A stretch of 64,000 bases of DNA from Psettodes erumei (taxonomy: Eukaryota; Chordata; Actinopteri; Pleuronectiformes; Psettodidae): positions 558,001 to 622,000 of the forward strand of contig JAFBJZ010000360.1 in NCBI GenBank assembly GCA_016785225.1, in the 5' to 3' direction. The translations under genes were made by a program, and so were the position numbers. Positions 14,101 to 28,000 of the stretch are shown here, piece by piece. Each line of letters opens with the position of its first letter. The stretch's first letter is position 1. The notes under the pieces are model-generated. The model did not search any database. It saw only the letters and a list, made by a program, of their open reading frames with translations, and was not told the DNA's origin.

Positions 14101-17100
14101 GCCTCTCCCAGACCAGAGGCATCATTAAAATATTTAGTGCACACTGAAACGAAAACAAACAATTATTCTGCAAAGACCTTTACTTTTCTCTGAAATGGCA
14201 GACGTTCACTGCCTGAATCGGGGCCGGAGGGGCACAGCTACAGTAAATGCCTCCCCTCTCTCCCTCCCTGTCTCCGTATTGCGCTTTCACTCTTTTCCAG
14301 GTTTCTGTTTCCTGGCATCAATTTGCTCTTTTGATTCCAGACTGAAATTATGAAATTCTTCGTCTTTAGGTCTTGATATTGCAATGGTTTTCTGTCTGGC
14401 CAGGCCGGGGTGGCAGTTTCCAAGGTACTATAAGCATGGAAGCCTGGGTAATACGAAGCATCTGTGTCTCTCACTCTCCCTGAAACACACTTGGGCCAAA
14501 AAAACCACAGTCGCTGTGGAGGTGCCAGAGAGTCAGGGTTGTGAAGTCATTTTTAGAGGAAAAACATGGCTGCCATGCATCCCCGAGCGAGTGCTGCTCC
14601 CTTTCCAGACCTAACGCGATAGTAACACAAACATGCAATTAGAGAAGTGCTGAGTCAGATACCCTGGGCATTGTTTGGTCAAACACTTATAATTACACTG
14701 GAGACAAGAAAAAATCAATCTGGAAATTGTACAATGGAAGAAACGCCAAGGCATAAAATATGTCTCTATTAGAAATGGTTGAAAATAAATAGCAGAGTTG
14801 GATTACCACCATCATTCTGAAAGAAGTTATGCATACTTGAGTGGCATTCCTCATGTGGTGGAAGTCTTTAGCATGAAAAACAGTGTGTTGAACCACAAAC
14901 GGAAGCATGGGATTGCGTTTTAAGATTTTATTTTTGAGGTATTGGGTGACGGCGGGTCTTAATGATGAGGCTTTGAGTTCTTAAAGTCCACAAATTAAAT
15001 CTCTGGATTGATAAACTCTCAGATGAATGAAAAATGGACAACCCACAACAAGAATTTGGGGTTATTCAGCAGCTTCTGGTAAGAAAAGAATTTAAAATCT
15101 CATTAAATGTAATTTTAAAGTCTGAGATTGCAGGGCATATTTGATTTCCTGACTTTGTGGGTAAAATGGTAGTAGGGATTTACATCTTTTTCTCACGTGA
15201 CAATTTACCAAAAATCTTTGAGGTATGAAGTGTTGCTCAGACAAAACAATCTATATAGGAAGTTGTGGTGGATATTTTTCAACATTTTTCACCATATTTT
15301 TAAAAAGATTTTAGAGACCATAGGACTGGGGAAGTAATCAGACGCTTCAGGGATAAAGGAAATAATCACCAGTTAGAGGCCTAAACACGACTTTCCTGCG
15401 GAGTTAAGGGTTGCAGGCGCCTGCAGTAAAAGAGAAACACCCAAAGCACTCGTTCAAGTTCAAGTATAAAGGTTGAAAAGCCTTTATTTAAATGGCACCA
15501 TAAAAGAATTAAATGCCTTTTAACCTTCACTTTACTCAAACCCTGAGTGTATTGAATTTCCCTCCTTTTTCTGTTAAGGGATTTTTCTTAATTTATAGCT
15601 TCTTGACAGAGCCAAGAGGAAGCACAAGGCTCATTATACTAGTCAGCCCATTGTGGTTTTCTCTCTCACTGTCCACATATCTTGCTATACTGAATGAGGA
15701 CAGTTAGCGTATTCATTTTTTCCATTGCAGACAGAGGTTGTTTTTTAACTTATGAATACAACTCTGAGCTTTCATATAGATTGTATTGAGTTTTATAGCA
15801 CATGGTACTTTTTGCCGTGCATATTGTTTGTGCAGTAAAAGTCATAGAGAATTTGCATCGCTTTTGTTCCACTGCGGACCCACCGGGGAAAATGGGTCAG
15901 CAAACAAGCGAATGGATCAGTATAATGGGTTTGTAGTGCTGTGCTTTTTTGAACCAATCAATGACTTGGATTCAGCACACCAAACATGACGGCACACATA
16001 CAGAGTGGATTGACCTGCGAAGTGGGCCTGCTTTTAAATCGAGGTCAGTAATGCCACAGCGTGCTGGAATGATATCGACTGTGACAAATTTCCAAAACGC
16101 TGTTTACAAGAGAGGATTCACTGTCAAATGTAAGAATGGGAATGTTACGGTTTTTTAATAAGGGAGCTTATATGGGATATTTTGACACTCAGTTTGCTTT
16201 CTTGCTTTGGCTTTCTTCTCCTTTTCAGCAGACTTCTGCATTCATTCAGTTATATTTCACATGGGCTGCCCCACACACCTCTTTGGCTTGAAGCGTCCAC
16301 TTCTTCTCCGGTGCAGAGAGCCAACTTTCTCAGACTCTCCTCAGTGTTCTTTAAGTGGTGGACACAGACCTCGATCCCTGAGAAACCCCTTTCCTCAGCG
16401 TGAGCCGAGCAGGGTGCGGGTCCTCACGGGTGACTGAACACTGAGGAGGCTCTCAGGGCCCCCCAGTCTCCCAGCATGAAAGGTTGACCCACAATGAAGC
16501 CTCCTCCATTTATATGAGCTTCATCATCATTCAGATTGTGTCCTCGAGTAGGGGAGTGGCGCTGTCTCGCACCGAAGCTGAGCGCCCAGCGCTCCTGCGT
16601 TCACACGAGTGTTCCCACAGCCCGTCTCAGTGTTTGAGTGACTACCATCACTCAACTCTTTTCCTTTTAGATCGCTGTCTTAGCCTTATCGCTCCTCTCC
16701 TGTCAAATCAGCTTCAAACTAAACAGCAGGGAGGTGATTTCGGCAGCATCCTACATATTATCAGCCATGATATCATATCATTAAATGAGATGTTTACCAT
16801 TAATAAAGTGAAGTGTATATTCATAACCTGACATCTGTCATTGGTCTCCTGCCGATACCTTTGAGCCAGTGCTGCTGGCCTCCCATGACGACCCTGACCT
16901 CCTCCTTATGCGCTGAGAATTTGATGCATTTGATTTAACTAAAATCAAATGTCTTAGATTAGTGGGATTAGTTTTCCCTATAATTTTTTTTGTCGCTGCT
17001 CCTAATCTTGGAGTGCTCCTTTTTAAAAGAGCAAAGCACTGCTGCCAAATCTACTTTTATGATCTTTTGCCTCAATTGGATTGAGTGAAAAGGGAGATAA

Positions 17101-18979
17101 GGCTGAGGGATGTGAACACTGTATATCACTGATTAAATAGTCTCCATGATTTGCCTCTTGAGGGAGATCATGAGCATCTTGACAGTAAACATGTTTGAAT
17201 TTTGTTTTTTTTTCCCCCAGCTGTTTGTACTGTTTGGACAAGTTTTTTTTTGAAAAACTCAAAGCACAACTTTTTTCAGACAGCTTTTACCATGTTTAGT
17301 TACATAAAAAAAGAAAAATAAATAATTGCAGCATTGAAAAAGTTGAGTAATTCCTAGCTTGATCTCTAAGCCAAAAAAACATTACTTTATTTGCCTGGTG
17401 TCATTACTTCCAATCAAAAGCATGTGTTTGTTTGTGATAGAATCAAGACTGAAGTTTGCCTAAAAATAATTTCACCAGGCCCGATCACATGTTTTGAATT
17501 TCGCTGTCCATACACTCTTAAAAGTTTGCAGATGGATCACTAGAGTTTTTTTTTTTGTTTGTTTTTTTTCCAAATTTGGTTTTACTCAGTAACTGCCAAT
17601 GTAATTAAGTGTGACACGTTTAGTCCCCTTTTGAAGCATCACTTAAGCCCCTTCGTGCAATTAACGTGGAGATCACAAGCACAGCTACCTCTAAACAAGC
17701 TGTACTCTCACATATAAAGTGTTCAAAGGACCATCACTTCTATATATGGGCTGTGTTCCCCACTTCACAAGGATGATGTCAGTCCTCCTGGCGTTTTACA
17801 GGGCCGACGATGAAAAAGCTTTAAGATTAGCGCGGCAGTCGTTGTTGTGGGATCCCCGCTAGGTTCACTTCCCTGACCCCTGAGGCTCCCCTCCCCTACT
17901 GATCTCTCTCCTCTCTGAGGTCTGGTATCCGTGAGAAGCCCCCTCTTCAGCTGCACTCCAGCAGCCCCCCCCAACCGCTGAAAGGCCTTTCTCTCATTAG
18001 CATGCCCCTGGGGCTCCCCGGCCTGCTGTTGCCAAACAAACACAGCCAAGATTTTCCTCCTCGTCTCCCTCTCTGTCTGTTCCTCTGGTCATCTCTCGCC
18101 ATCCATTTTCCTCTGTCTGTTATTTTTAACAACTTGTTTCTCACTAGATCAGCCTTTATGTTTTTGTATCAGCCTTTTGTTGTATTCTCTTATTACTCGT
18201 ATCCCCCCTCCGGTTCTGGTTTCTCCCCTTATGGCTCTCTGGATCTCCCATTTTCTCATGCTGTTTCCTCTGTTGTCTGCGTCAGCCCAGAGGACACTCT
18301 GTCTCCCTGTTTTAGGAAGTGTTGATCTCGCCCTTTCTTTTCCTGTGTCCTTTTTATGTGAGTTAGAAGCCACCAGATGGAGGAAGGACAGCGGTCAGAG
18401 GTTGCTAATGTATGCTGCAGGAGCAGAGGGCATATGGTGCGAATCAGAAGATGAAGGGCTCAACCCCCGGTCGACACTGCAGCACACACACACACACACA
18501 CACACACAGTCCTCCTTTCTGTAGTCAGATGGGATTTAGAAAAAGGTGATTGTATGGGGTTTTGTCCCAATCCATGGAGCAGAGAGACTGGTTTTCACCC
18601 AAAGCTAAAGCAGGGGTTTACTCACTTATAACAAGACAACCATTCTCACCAGGCAACTTTTCCAGATTACTATTCATGGTGCTACAAGGGTGTGGGGGTT
18701 GAGCTCAGGGCATGTGCAAGGATCTGTTTGTCATTAGTTGGGCAAGTTCATTTGTCTCAAACTGAGTCCCAAAACAGTCACTACGAAGGTAATAGATTCA
18801 CGTTTGCCCGTGAAACTGGATCTTATATAATGTATGACTGGGGCATGTAAAGAAGCTCAACGAAATCCCTTCTGACGCGACCTCTGCATCTTGGAAAGGG
18901 ACCGTGATAAATAGCAGAGCGGTGCCTTCGTGAGGCAGGACGAGGCGAGAGGCACGAACGTGGAGGAGAGAGCAAGAGC

Positions 18980-19012
<33 letters not shown>

Positions 19013-22000
19013 CAGGGAGGAGAGGGAGCGAGAGAGGAGGGAGAGTAAGGGGGAGATAGGAAGAGAGAATTTGCTGAAAGAAAGCATTTTTGCTGGATGG
19101 GAGAAAAACAACCATGGAAACTCCATCAGAAGAAAACCAAGACCAGAGGCAGGACAAAAGAGGTACCAATGAGCGCTCACAAAGAGCCGGTTCAGTTCTT
19201 TTCACTGCTGTGTTTACTGGGGCTTTAACCTACTCCAGACTGCTTGGTTTCACTCTGCACAATAAATGGGAAGATTTTTCTCAGCAGGGACGCTTCTAAT
19301 GTCAGAGCAGCCTCCTTGTGTCAGCGATCGTATGCACCCAAGTGTTGATGTTTCATTTGCAACCAGCGCCTCAGTGCAAACTGCTGCTGTTGATGCTGCT
19401 GCGCGTCATGTGTGTTTTGTCCGCGTTTCTTTGTGCATGTTTTGGGATCTGATTCGTTTAAGTCTGTGGGATGTTTACAGCAAACCTCGCTCCCGCAGCA
19501 GGAGGGGTGCTGCGGTGCCGCCGGTTGTTGCCATGCTAATGTCACTTTTGATGACAATGAGCCTGTTGCAGAATCAACAGCGGATCAATCAAACCTCAGG
19601 GCGCGTTTGAGTTGTTCTTTCAGTGGGGAGGGCTGATGATTAATGAGGTGGATGAGGGGAGGGCAAGGACAAAGATAAATGAACCAGACATTACCAGTCT
19701 CACAAATAGACAGCCGTGAGGGTCGTGTACACCAAAGCGAGAGAATGTCATTAACTTGCTCACCCCCTTCTTGTGGGAACCAGCGGGAATCATTGATTTT
19801 TGTCTTGCTTTTTATTTTGTACATCTATTCCCTTCATGTTAGGCCAATAGTAACAAGAGATTTGTCATTTTTGATCTGTCAGAAAATACGGAGAATGCCC
19901 ATCACAGCCTCCCAGAGGCCGATTTAGCAATGTCCAACTGACAGATAAGAACCCAAAGGTAGTCATCTCTGAACCTTATTTTAATGGTCCTCTTCTATTG
20001 GATTTTAGTTAGTATGGGCAGTGGTGCATGCCCACAACATTCTGTTTATTTTCTGCAACTGCCAATTTCCCACCTACATGCCCAATTACAGTGCACCTCC
20101 AGCCGGTCAGGGGTCTCTGTTCAGCTTTAATTACTCCTGGCAAGATTTTCTCTTTTCAGTTTGTTTTACTTGCTGCATGTCCTACTTTTTCTGCATTTGC
20201 TGGACCTTTTATGGCTTCATTCGAGAGGAAGACAGTAGAGATCTCACAGGAAATGAGGAGAGAGCGAGATGGGGAATAACATGGAACAAAGATCCCCAGA
20301 CGGACTCCAGTCTGGGATGTCGCAGTGACGTGATGGCGCCTTAAATCTTCTAAAGCCACCGTTGTGCCCCAACCTCCATCTTTTTTATGAGGAGCTGTTC
20401 TCGAGCTTGGAAACTCCGGGGCCAGGTGGGGAACCTATGGGCCTGTAAAGCCCTTTGACAGATTAAACGTGATATTGGCCCTATGAATGGACTCTGCTGT
20501 CTTATTACTTGAAACAAGCACACAAGTCAAGCTCAGAGATTCAACCCTGTCTCCAAATGCACATAAAGCATTATTAGCTGTTATGGCCGTCACTACCGCT
20601 TTTTGTCACTGAATACATCTCTCATCATCCTCCGCACACAGCCATGGGTGAGCTGCAGTCAGCAGCTATTAGCTGATGGGGTATAAGTTTCCGTTGTTAG
20701 ATAAGTAAACAGTGAGACCACTTTTGAAGAATTTGCAGGCTCAGATCTCCCTCGTCCCTCGAGAGTGGCCATTATAGCCATTATGGCATTTTAAAGTATT
20801 GCTCCTCTCAGAGTGGAGAGTGTGGAAAATTAGACTGTTTCTCATTAATGGTGTTTTGGCAGCTCACCCCGATGGAGCAACAAACAACAATACTTAGCAT
20901 TAGCTGTAAACAGACACATCTGTAAGCAATGAGCCTCAATGTTAGATTAAATCTGGATGGTGATTTTAATGGAGCTGGAAGCCAATTTGTTGTTCAGGAT
21001 TCATAGATAAGATTTATCTCAAATTGAGTGCATTCAAGTGTGTTTCTTGGTGTGACTGGAGCTTGTCTATATAAGAATGCATAGTAAAAGAATTTTACTA
21101 TGCATTCTTGTATGCAGTTCATTGCTTGTGTCTCTTGTGGACATCCAATTAAATCATGTTTTTCCATTTTTTCCCCTTTTGAGCAGTAAAAGGAGGATTT
21201 AGACATTTTTTCCACTCTCCACTTATGGTCCCAGCTGTTGGAAGATTTCAGCTTTGGGTCGACGACATTCCCTGCTCCCATGATGGCTGCTGTTGAAGGA
21301 TGGAGGGTGGGTGTTGATGAAACAGGGCCAGCTGCAGAGGTTAATGTTAGTGATGAGTCCGAGCTCAAGCAAACTGTGGTGATGCAATGACCAGATTAAC
21401 CTGTTTTGAAGGCATTGGGGTGAACATTTGCTGTTGAGAGCCTGTTTCCTGTTTACTTATTTTTGCAAAGTACCAACCATCCAACAGTGGTTGTGATGTA
21501 GCCTGTCCTCCTTTGCTAGAATACAATCTTTTTCCAGGTTTTCTGGAGCTGCTTTCGATGTAATTTGATGAAACAAACAATTTTGGTGATTAGACAAAAA
21601 AACTCTGAAAGCTGAGTTAAGGAACAGCCTTGTTTTCTTGGTTACTGTCTAGCTGTGCCTCTGTCTGTTTGTCTGTTTGCAGTTCTTTGTGCCAGCTAAC
21701 CTACAACTCAATCTTGTTCTTGCTGAGCCATCTCATTCACACCCGAGTTGATTTGAGACGCTTTGAACAAACAGGATCCTCCTGTTGTGTGAAGCGGCTG
21801 CTGAGAGCTGTGTGCAGTGCTGGAGGGGCACACAGGATGGAGCTCAGCGGTGGGCTTGTCCTGGGCCTCAAGCCTGTGGGCCGGAAGAGAGGGGCCGTGG
21901 TTCACTGCCATTCTGAATGGCCCTGAGAGTCCAGTGTGATGGACAGTCAAGAGCTGCACACACTGGCTCTTTGTACTGCTGCTTCTTGGACTCTGCCTCT

Positions 22001-25000
22001 GTTTTTTTTTTTCATCAGTTTCTCTCGCACAGTGTTAAACATGCAGACGCACACACTCTTTTTCACACAAGCATCTTTTTCTGCCTATCTCCTCGTGATC
22101 CTGATGTGGCAAGTCTAGCCTGACATTGTCATTAAAAACAGTCACCGACTTGTCTGTGTTTCTCTCTCTCAAGCTGATTTTCATTCTGACTCCTCCTCCT
22201 CCTCCTCTCATTCACCTACTGCATCAATGAGATGGGTAGTGGAGAGTCTTGAAGTGATTGGAGGTCTATTAGTCAGGGAGCATGTGAAAGTCATCAAAGG
22301 GAACAGGCCCAACGTGATTTTCATTTATACTGCTCCGCTCAGAGGAACAAGCCAACAAAATCCATTTAGCAAGGCCTTGTTGTTTAGAGAGTCACCAGCT
22401 CCTGCTGTTATCGCCTGTGGAGGAGGATGATGTGAGCTAAAGTTTGCTCTGCAATATCCTGTACTCGATCAAATCCCACACAGTTCACTCGCAGAAAACA
22501 GTCTCGACATTTTTTGACATTTGGATAAATGCACTCTTGAGAGTTAGATGAGAAGATTGATACCTGTCCATAATCTGTGCAATAAATATTAAACCCATGG
22601 AGTCTTGTCGTCACCATGGGGAGACTCAAGGAAGTCGCTGTGCCTGGCCAAGAAGAGGTCTTGCACATGAAACATAAAACCAAAAATTGTTATAGTGTGT
22701 TTATTTGTGAGGTTTAGAAGTGCTGGAAGCTAGGTTTTGTTACATTTTAGACAGAGCCAGGCCAGATGTTTCCTTCGGCTTTCAGTCTACATGCTAAGTT
22801 AACTGGCAGCTAGCTGTAGCCAGCTACCATCAGTGGTATCAATCTTCTCATCTAACTCTAGACAAGGGAGTGAAAGAAAGTGAATTTCCTAAATTGCTGA
22901 ACTATTCCTTTAATCCAGAAGTACAGGCCCAGCTCCCTAAAATAGAAATAAGAGACAAACAAATCTGGTGCCAAGAACCTATTCTGAAATATACAACCTC
23001 CTTTAACATCAGCAGATTAAATGAAAAGGACAATATTTCCTATATTCTATATTTACTTCAAAATTCCACCTCTGCTTTGAATCCATTTAGCAAACAAGTT
23101 CTGTGTTACTCGTCGCAGACCGCTGTCCTTGAGGTCCTTTGTGCAGTACTACTCAGAAGTATTGAGCTTTGATGTCACGTCTGTCTCCGCCGATGTCTAC
23201 TACCTTCGCTAACGCTTTCACAGAGGCCCTTTTGTGAGCAGAGCAGTCTTCCTGCGGTTGCTAATAGCTGAACCACGGCAGTGGGTCTGTCCGTGTGCCA
23301 GTGTTGTTTCAGTCAGCCAGAGCAGCGTTGTACAAACCTGCCAACATGTCCAGTCCAGCTGTGAAAATACAGCCTTGGATTTATTGTGTTATTAAGCATA
23401 ACACCCAGTAAGTGACACAAGGTTTCTCCATTGAGAGAGTGATGGCTAACCGACACCCTCAGACTGGATGGATAGACGGCCTCAAAAGCGTCCATTCCAC
23501 TCCCATTGAGTGACACTAATCAAACAGACGGCTCATCGATGGGATTGGTGGCTTGGTGGATTTTTCTCTTTCTAACTGCACCAACTTAGACAACCATGGC
23601 AGATTCAAGCATGTCAACTTGACCTTCTCTGTGAAAGGCTGCAGGCGGGAGGCTGGTTGCAAAGTCAGTGCGATGTCTTGAAGCATTTAAAGCGTTTCAG
23701 CCTTCAGGTATAAACTGCCCAGAGACAGTTTTGTTTCTTATTGCTTTGGGCATCCATATCTGTGTAAGATTCTGGCAAATCATGCAGACTGACTGTCGCA
23801 GTGATGTTATGGCATCCTGGACCGTGCTAATCTAATGGGAATAGCGTTGTATTTCAGAGCTGGGTTTTCAAGAAAACGCTCACTTTTCATCCCCGGCATT
23901 TCATAACAGATTGCATCAAATTAGCTCCTAATAAAGCAGTGGGACTGTTGTCACTGGGCACAATTAGTACAAGAGCGTTACTAATAAGATAAACCATAAC
24001 CACAGTGTTCATATGGACACTTGTCCTCTCTTCAGGAGGATACATTTTATTATCATGAAAGCTTGTTGTGTGGCTGGGAAAAGGCATCTACACAGCATCT
24101 AACTGAAAGAGCTTGTTGATGTAGTCTGCTTCTGGATCACAGCTAGCTGACAACATCCACTGCAAGAGCTGCTCTTCCTGCTTTTAAGATGGACTGTATT
24201 TACTTTGCAGCTGGGCTCAATATCCTGTGCTCCAGCTCCCAGCAGCCCACTCTCCCTCCCCCGCGTGCTTATCGGAGAAATGTGGGCTGCGGTGAGAAGT
24301 TAGCGGTTCTGCTATGGGCACACTCGTTGAGTTGTGGTTGACATGCTGCCATGGCAACTCTTGCTCACCCACCACGGGACAGAAATGTTTTCTATCTCCC
24401 TGTACTACTCAAACAGGCAGGACGTCTGCAAAATGCACTGGCCCGGCAGCAGTATATCCGCTTTAATATCCTTTTGTCCCTGCAAAGAGCACAAACACAG
24501 ATGAACTTTCAGGATCCTCACCTCATCGAAGAAGCAAGCAAGTCAAAAACTTTGGGTTTTTTTTTTGTTTGATTTCTTCAACACAAACACAAAGTTGTGT
24601 GAACTGAGATGAGCATTAAGGTGTTATTCCTTTTCCTGCCACGTACGAGAAAATGCTGAAACAGCAAATATGTTTGGATGTCACTGATTCGAGAAGAAAC
24701 TCATGCGGTACATGACTTGTTAGCCCCTGGATACAGTATTTCCTCTCAATTAGAGAATATTTTTAACATCCAGAATTATTCATAGACTACCTAAAATTGG
24801 TTTTGATGCTGTTGATATGAAACAGAATGTGCATGGGTTTTTTTTTATTAAAGCTTTTGTAAAGATGATTTTGGCTCTAAATGCCAACTGTCTCCCCCCT
24901 ATTACATATGCCGGTAGCACTCGGGTAATCGCTATTACCGTTGCATGATTTGTCTGAACGTCGGTGGAGATCTTTCATGGCAAAGCTTCGTTTTCTGCAA

Positions 25001-28000
25001 AGGCTCCTTAAACCTGCAGCGGTGGATGTCTAAATACTTTAGCTGCAGACTGATATCAGGCATGTGTGAGAGCTTTAAAGCATAAACATCCACTGACCTG
25101 GATGTCCTACAACATCCTGCCAGACACATGTGGATCCGATTGGAGGCACGCTGAGGTCGGTTTCCATGCATCCACAGACAGCGCATTGGGGCGACTGGCT
25201 CCGTTTCACAAGGCATAAGAACACAGCGGATCAGACAGACCCATCTGGGTCACTTCATTCCCTCATCGAGAGCTGCCATTGATTTCCATTACAGCTTGGC
25301 AGCCTCCCATCATTCTGACCTGCTGGATGGCCATTAGTGCCCCTTAAGTGTAGTGATGAATTGTCAAATGAAACATTAAAGTCAGTGCGGACTGCAAAAC
25401 CTCAGCGGCACACGGCAAGCTGTCCTGTTTCTGCTGGTGCTTTGCATCGCAGGAGAGGAAGGAAGCGCGGCGCGCCAAGCGTGACGACAGACGAGTTTTA
25501 TGAAACTGATTTTTGAACAGCGATGTCTGCTCTGTCTGCATCGTTTCCTAATGAGTCCTGATCGTCCAATCCATGCTGGGATAGGCTCAAAGAATGATGG
25601 AATGATTCAATCACTAATTTCCCTGACATCACTTCCTGTCCTACGGTGAAACACTTATATGGAATTCGGGGCTGATGTTGACATTGAATTTCCTGGAATG
25701 GTTTCATGATGTCAAATGACATTCCTCACTGACAGATTATTTTCCTGTTTTTTGTTATTTTTCTACAGGTTGCTTTGAGTGCTGCATTAAATGTTTAGGC
25801 GGGGTGCCGTATGCGTCACTTGTGGCCACGATCCTCTGCTTCTCTGGCGTTGCCTTGTTCTGCGGATGCGGCCACGTGGCTCTCACCGGCACCGTGAACA
25901 TCCTGGAGAACCACTTCTCCAAGGTCACCAGTGACCACGCCATGCTGACTGACGTGTAAGTGACCTCACGCTCGATACGTGTGCCACGCGGCTGCCTGGA
26001 ATCCTAAAACAACTAGAACTAATGATTATGACATCCTGGTACACTCTGTGATTGTTGAAATCATTGTCTTTAATGTCACAGTCAGATCCATTACACATTA
26101 CACCCACTGGAAAAAGTGTTGTTACGTAACTATCACAATAAAAAGAGGTCCAAACTTAAGATAGATAACACTTTTTAATCAGGGTGACTTTATGGAGGCT
26201 ATTTTTAGCTGAGAACGTCTCTCGCGTTCGCCTTATCCTTGAGAACAGTCCTAATATGGATTTTTTTTTTTTTTTTTTACAGTGCAGGCATTAGTTCAGA
26301 CAATAAAAGAGGAATGACAAGAGACAGAGCTGCACATATGTTTTATGTTGGCGTAGATTTGGAGTGCTCTGTTTAATTTAAGATGTCTGCAGGGGCAGTC
26401 TGTCTCTCGGTGGATGGTTTCCAGAGACGTGCATCACCTGTTGTCTCCACATTTTGGCTTAGCGTCTCTCCCTTCGTATCTTATAATAGCTAGTCCGCCA
26501 CCTCAATCAGAACCATCTGTGTATAACTAATGAGTCGGTGCAGGTTATTGAGGTTTTTATGGACTGCATGCACAAAAAATGACAAATGATTGCAAATGGC
26601 CATTTTTTACAGCAAAGAAAGGTATGTCATGCATTTAGTTTACCTGACATTTTGAGTGGGTCCCTCCAGGTGTTACACTGGGAGGCTGAAAGCAGCCAGT
26701 TGTTGATTTGTGCTTTCTGTTTTTAACCCACCGCAGCTTTTATGGGCTCAACTTACGTGTGACATTGTTCTCTAACAGAATACAGCTGATGCAGTATGTC
26801 ATCTACGGCATCGCCTCGTTTTTCTTCCTGTACGGGATCATTCTGCTAGCTGAGGGCTTCTACACAACCAGCGCAGTCAAGGAGCTGCACAGCGAGTTCA
26901 AGACCACCATCTGTGGACGCTGCATCAGTGGAATGGTATGTTAACACAACCTCCCCGCTGTGTTGTCCTCGTTTTTAAACACGAGAGTGGAACACATTGT
27001 TTTCATGCCATGTGATGAAAATATAAAGTACATGCAGAGATTAGGACGATGGCGTCCGTTATAGGAACAAAGTTTGAGAAGAGAAAAAGGATGAGGACGA
27101 GCGTAAACTGTGACCATTTTAGCACTGGTTTGCCTTCATGATTATGTGTCTGCTATCATTTTGCCTTCTCTGCGCCCTCAGTTCGTCTTCCTCACATACA
27201 TCCTGGGTGTGGCCTGGCTCGGTGTGTTTGGGTTCTCTGCCGTGCCGGTCTTCCTCTTCTACAACATGTGGTCCACCTGTGCCGCCATGAGGTCTCCAAT
27301 GGCAAACCTCACCAACATCGACTCCATCTGCGTGGACGTTCGTCAGTACGGTGAGAGAGCACAGCATTTTTCCGAGCGTGTTTTGTTTGGCATCAGGGTT
27401 GGACTGGGAAAGAAATTTAACCCCCGATTTATCTGCTGAGTGACTGGCTGGACAGCCCAGTCCCTGGAACACGCACGTGGTGCATTTAAAGAAACTGACA
27501 GGGCTGGTGATTTTTTTGACAGTCTACTGGCTCACAAGCAAAGTTTACTTGTGAGCCCTTGTTGCACTTGTTCTGATTGTGTTCAACCGCAGAGTTATTT
27601 ATTCTTTCAAAGGCCTGAATAATTGATTTTGTACCTTTCTTGGGCTCAGGAGTGCTCATTATGATGAGTTATCTGAAGTTCATTTGTAAAATTCATGTAG
27701 CGCCCCTTTAAATATCAGTTTGTCACACATTTTAGCAAGGGAAAATAATTGAAGTGATTCAAACGTCAATCAATTTGTGCTTTGTACTCACGTGAAATCA
27801 ACTGAGAAGACTTTTGTTCTACTCATTAGCAGCTGACAGGTTTGATTACTGTTCACATGCTAAAGTGGATTAGAGTGTGTATGATAAGTTGAAATTTCAC
27901 GGCTTCAGGAATTATCCCATGGAACGCCACACCAGGGAAAGCCTGTGGAGCTACGCTAGGTGACATCTGCAACACAAGCGAGGTGAGACGCTGTCACCTG

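Larger units (their letters stand above)
4489..18799 (+). other. gpm6b: gpm6b intron 1 (long)
   Basis: About 14 kb with no recognisable exon. Contents are microsatellites, poly-T runs, small hairpins and AT-rich patches. Open frames here are short and resemble no protein I know. Regulatory elements are likely, given the gene's second promoter further in, but cannot be singled out by eye. Confidence 0.6.
19163..25768 (+). other. gpm6b: gpm6b intron between exon 1b and exon 2
   Basis: 6.6 kb without a recognisable exon. It contains a long near-perfect hairpin (21073-21109), two inverted copies of a fish dispersed repeat (22500-22914), poly-T runs and AT-rich DNA. The acceptor TTTTTCTACAG precedes exon 2. 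Confidence 0.75.

Noticed and set aside
18930..19172. Open frame rich in Arg-Glu before exon 1b
   Set aside because: Produced by translating the GA microsatellite; no ATG of its own and no homology.
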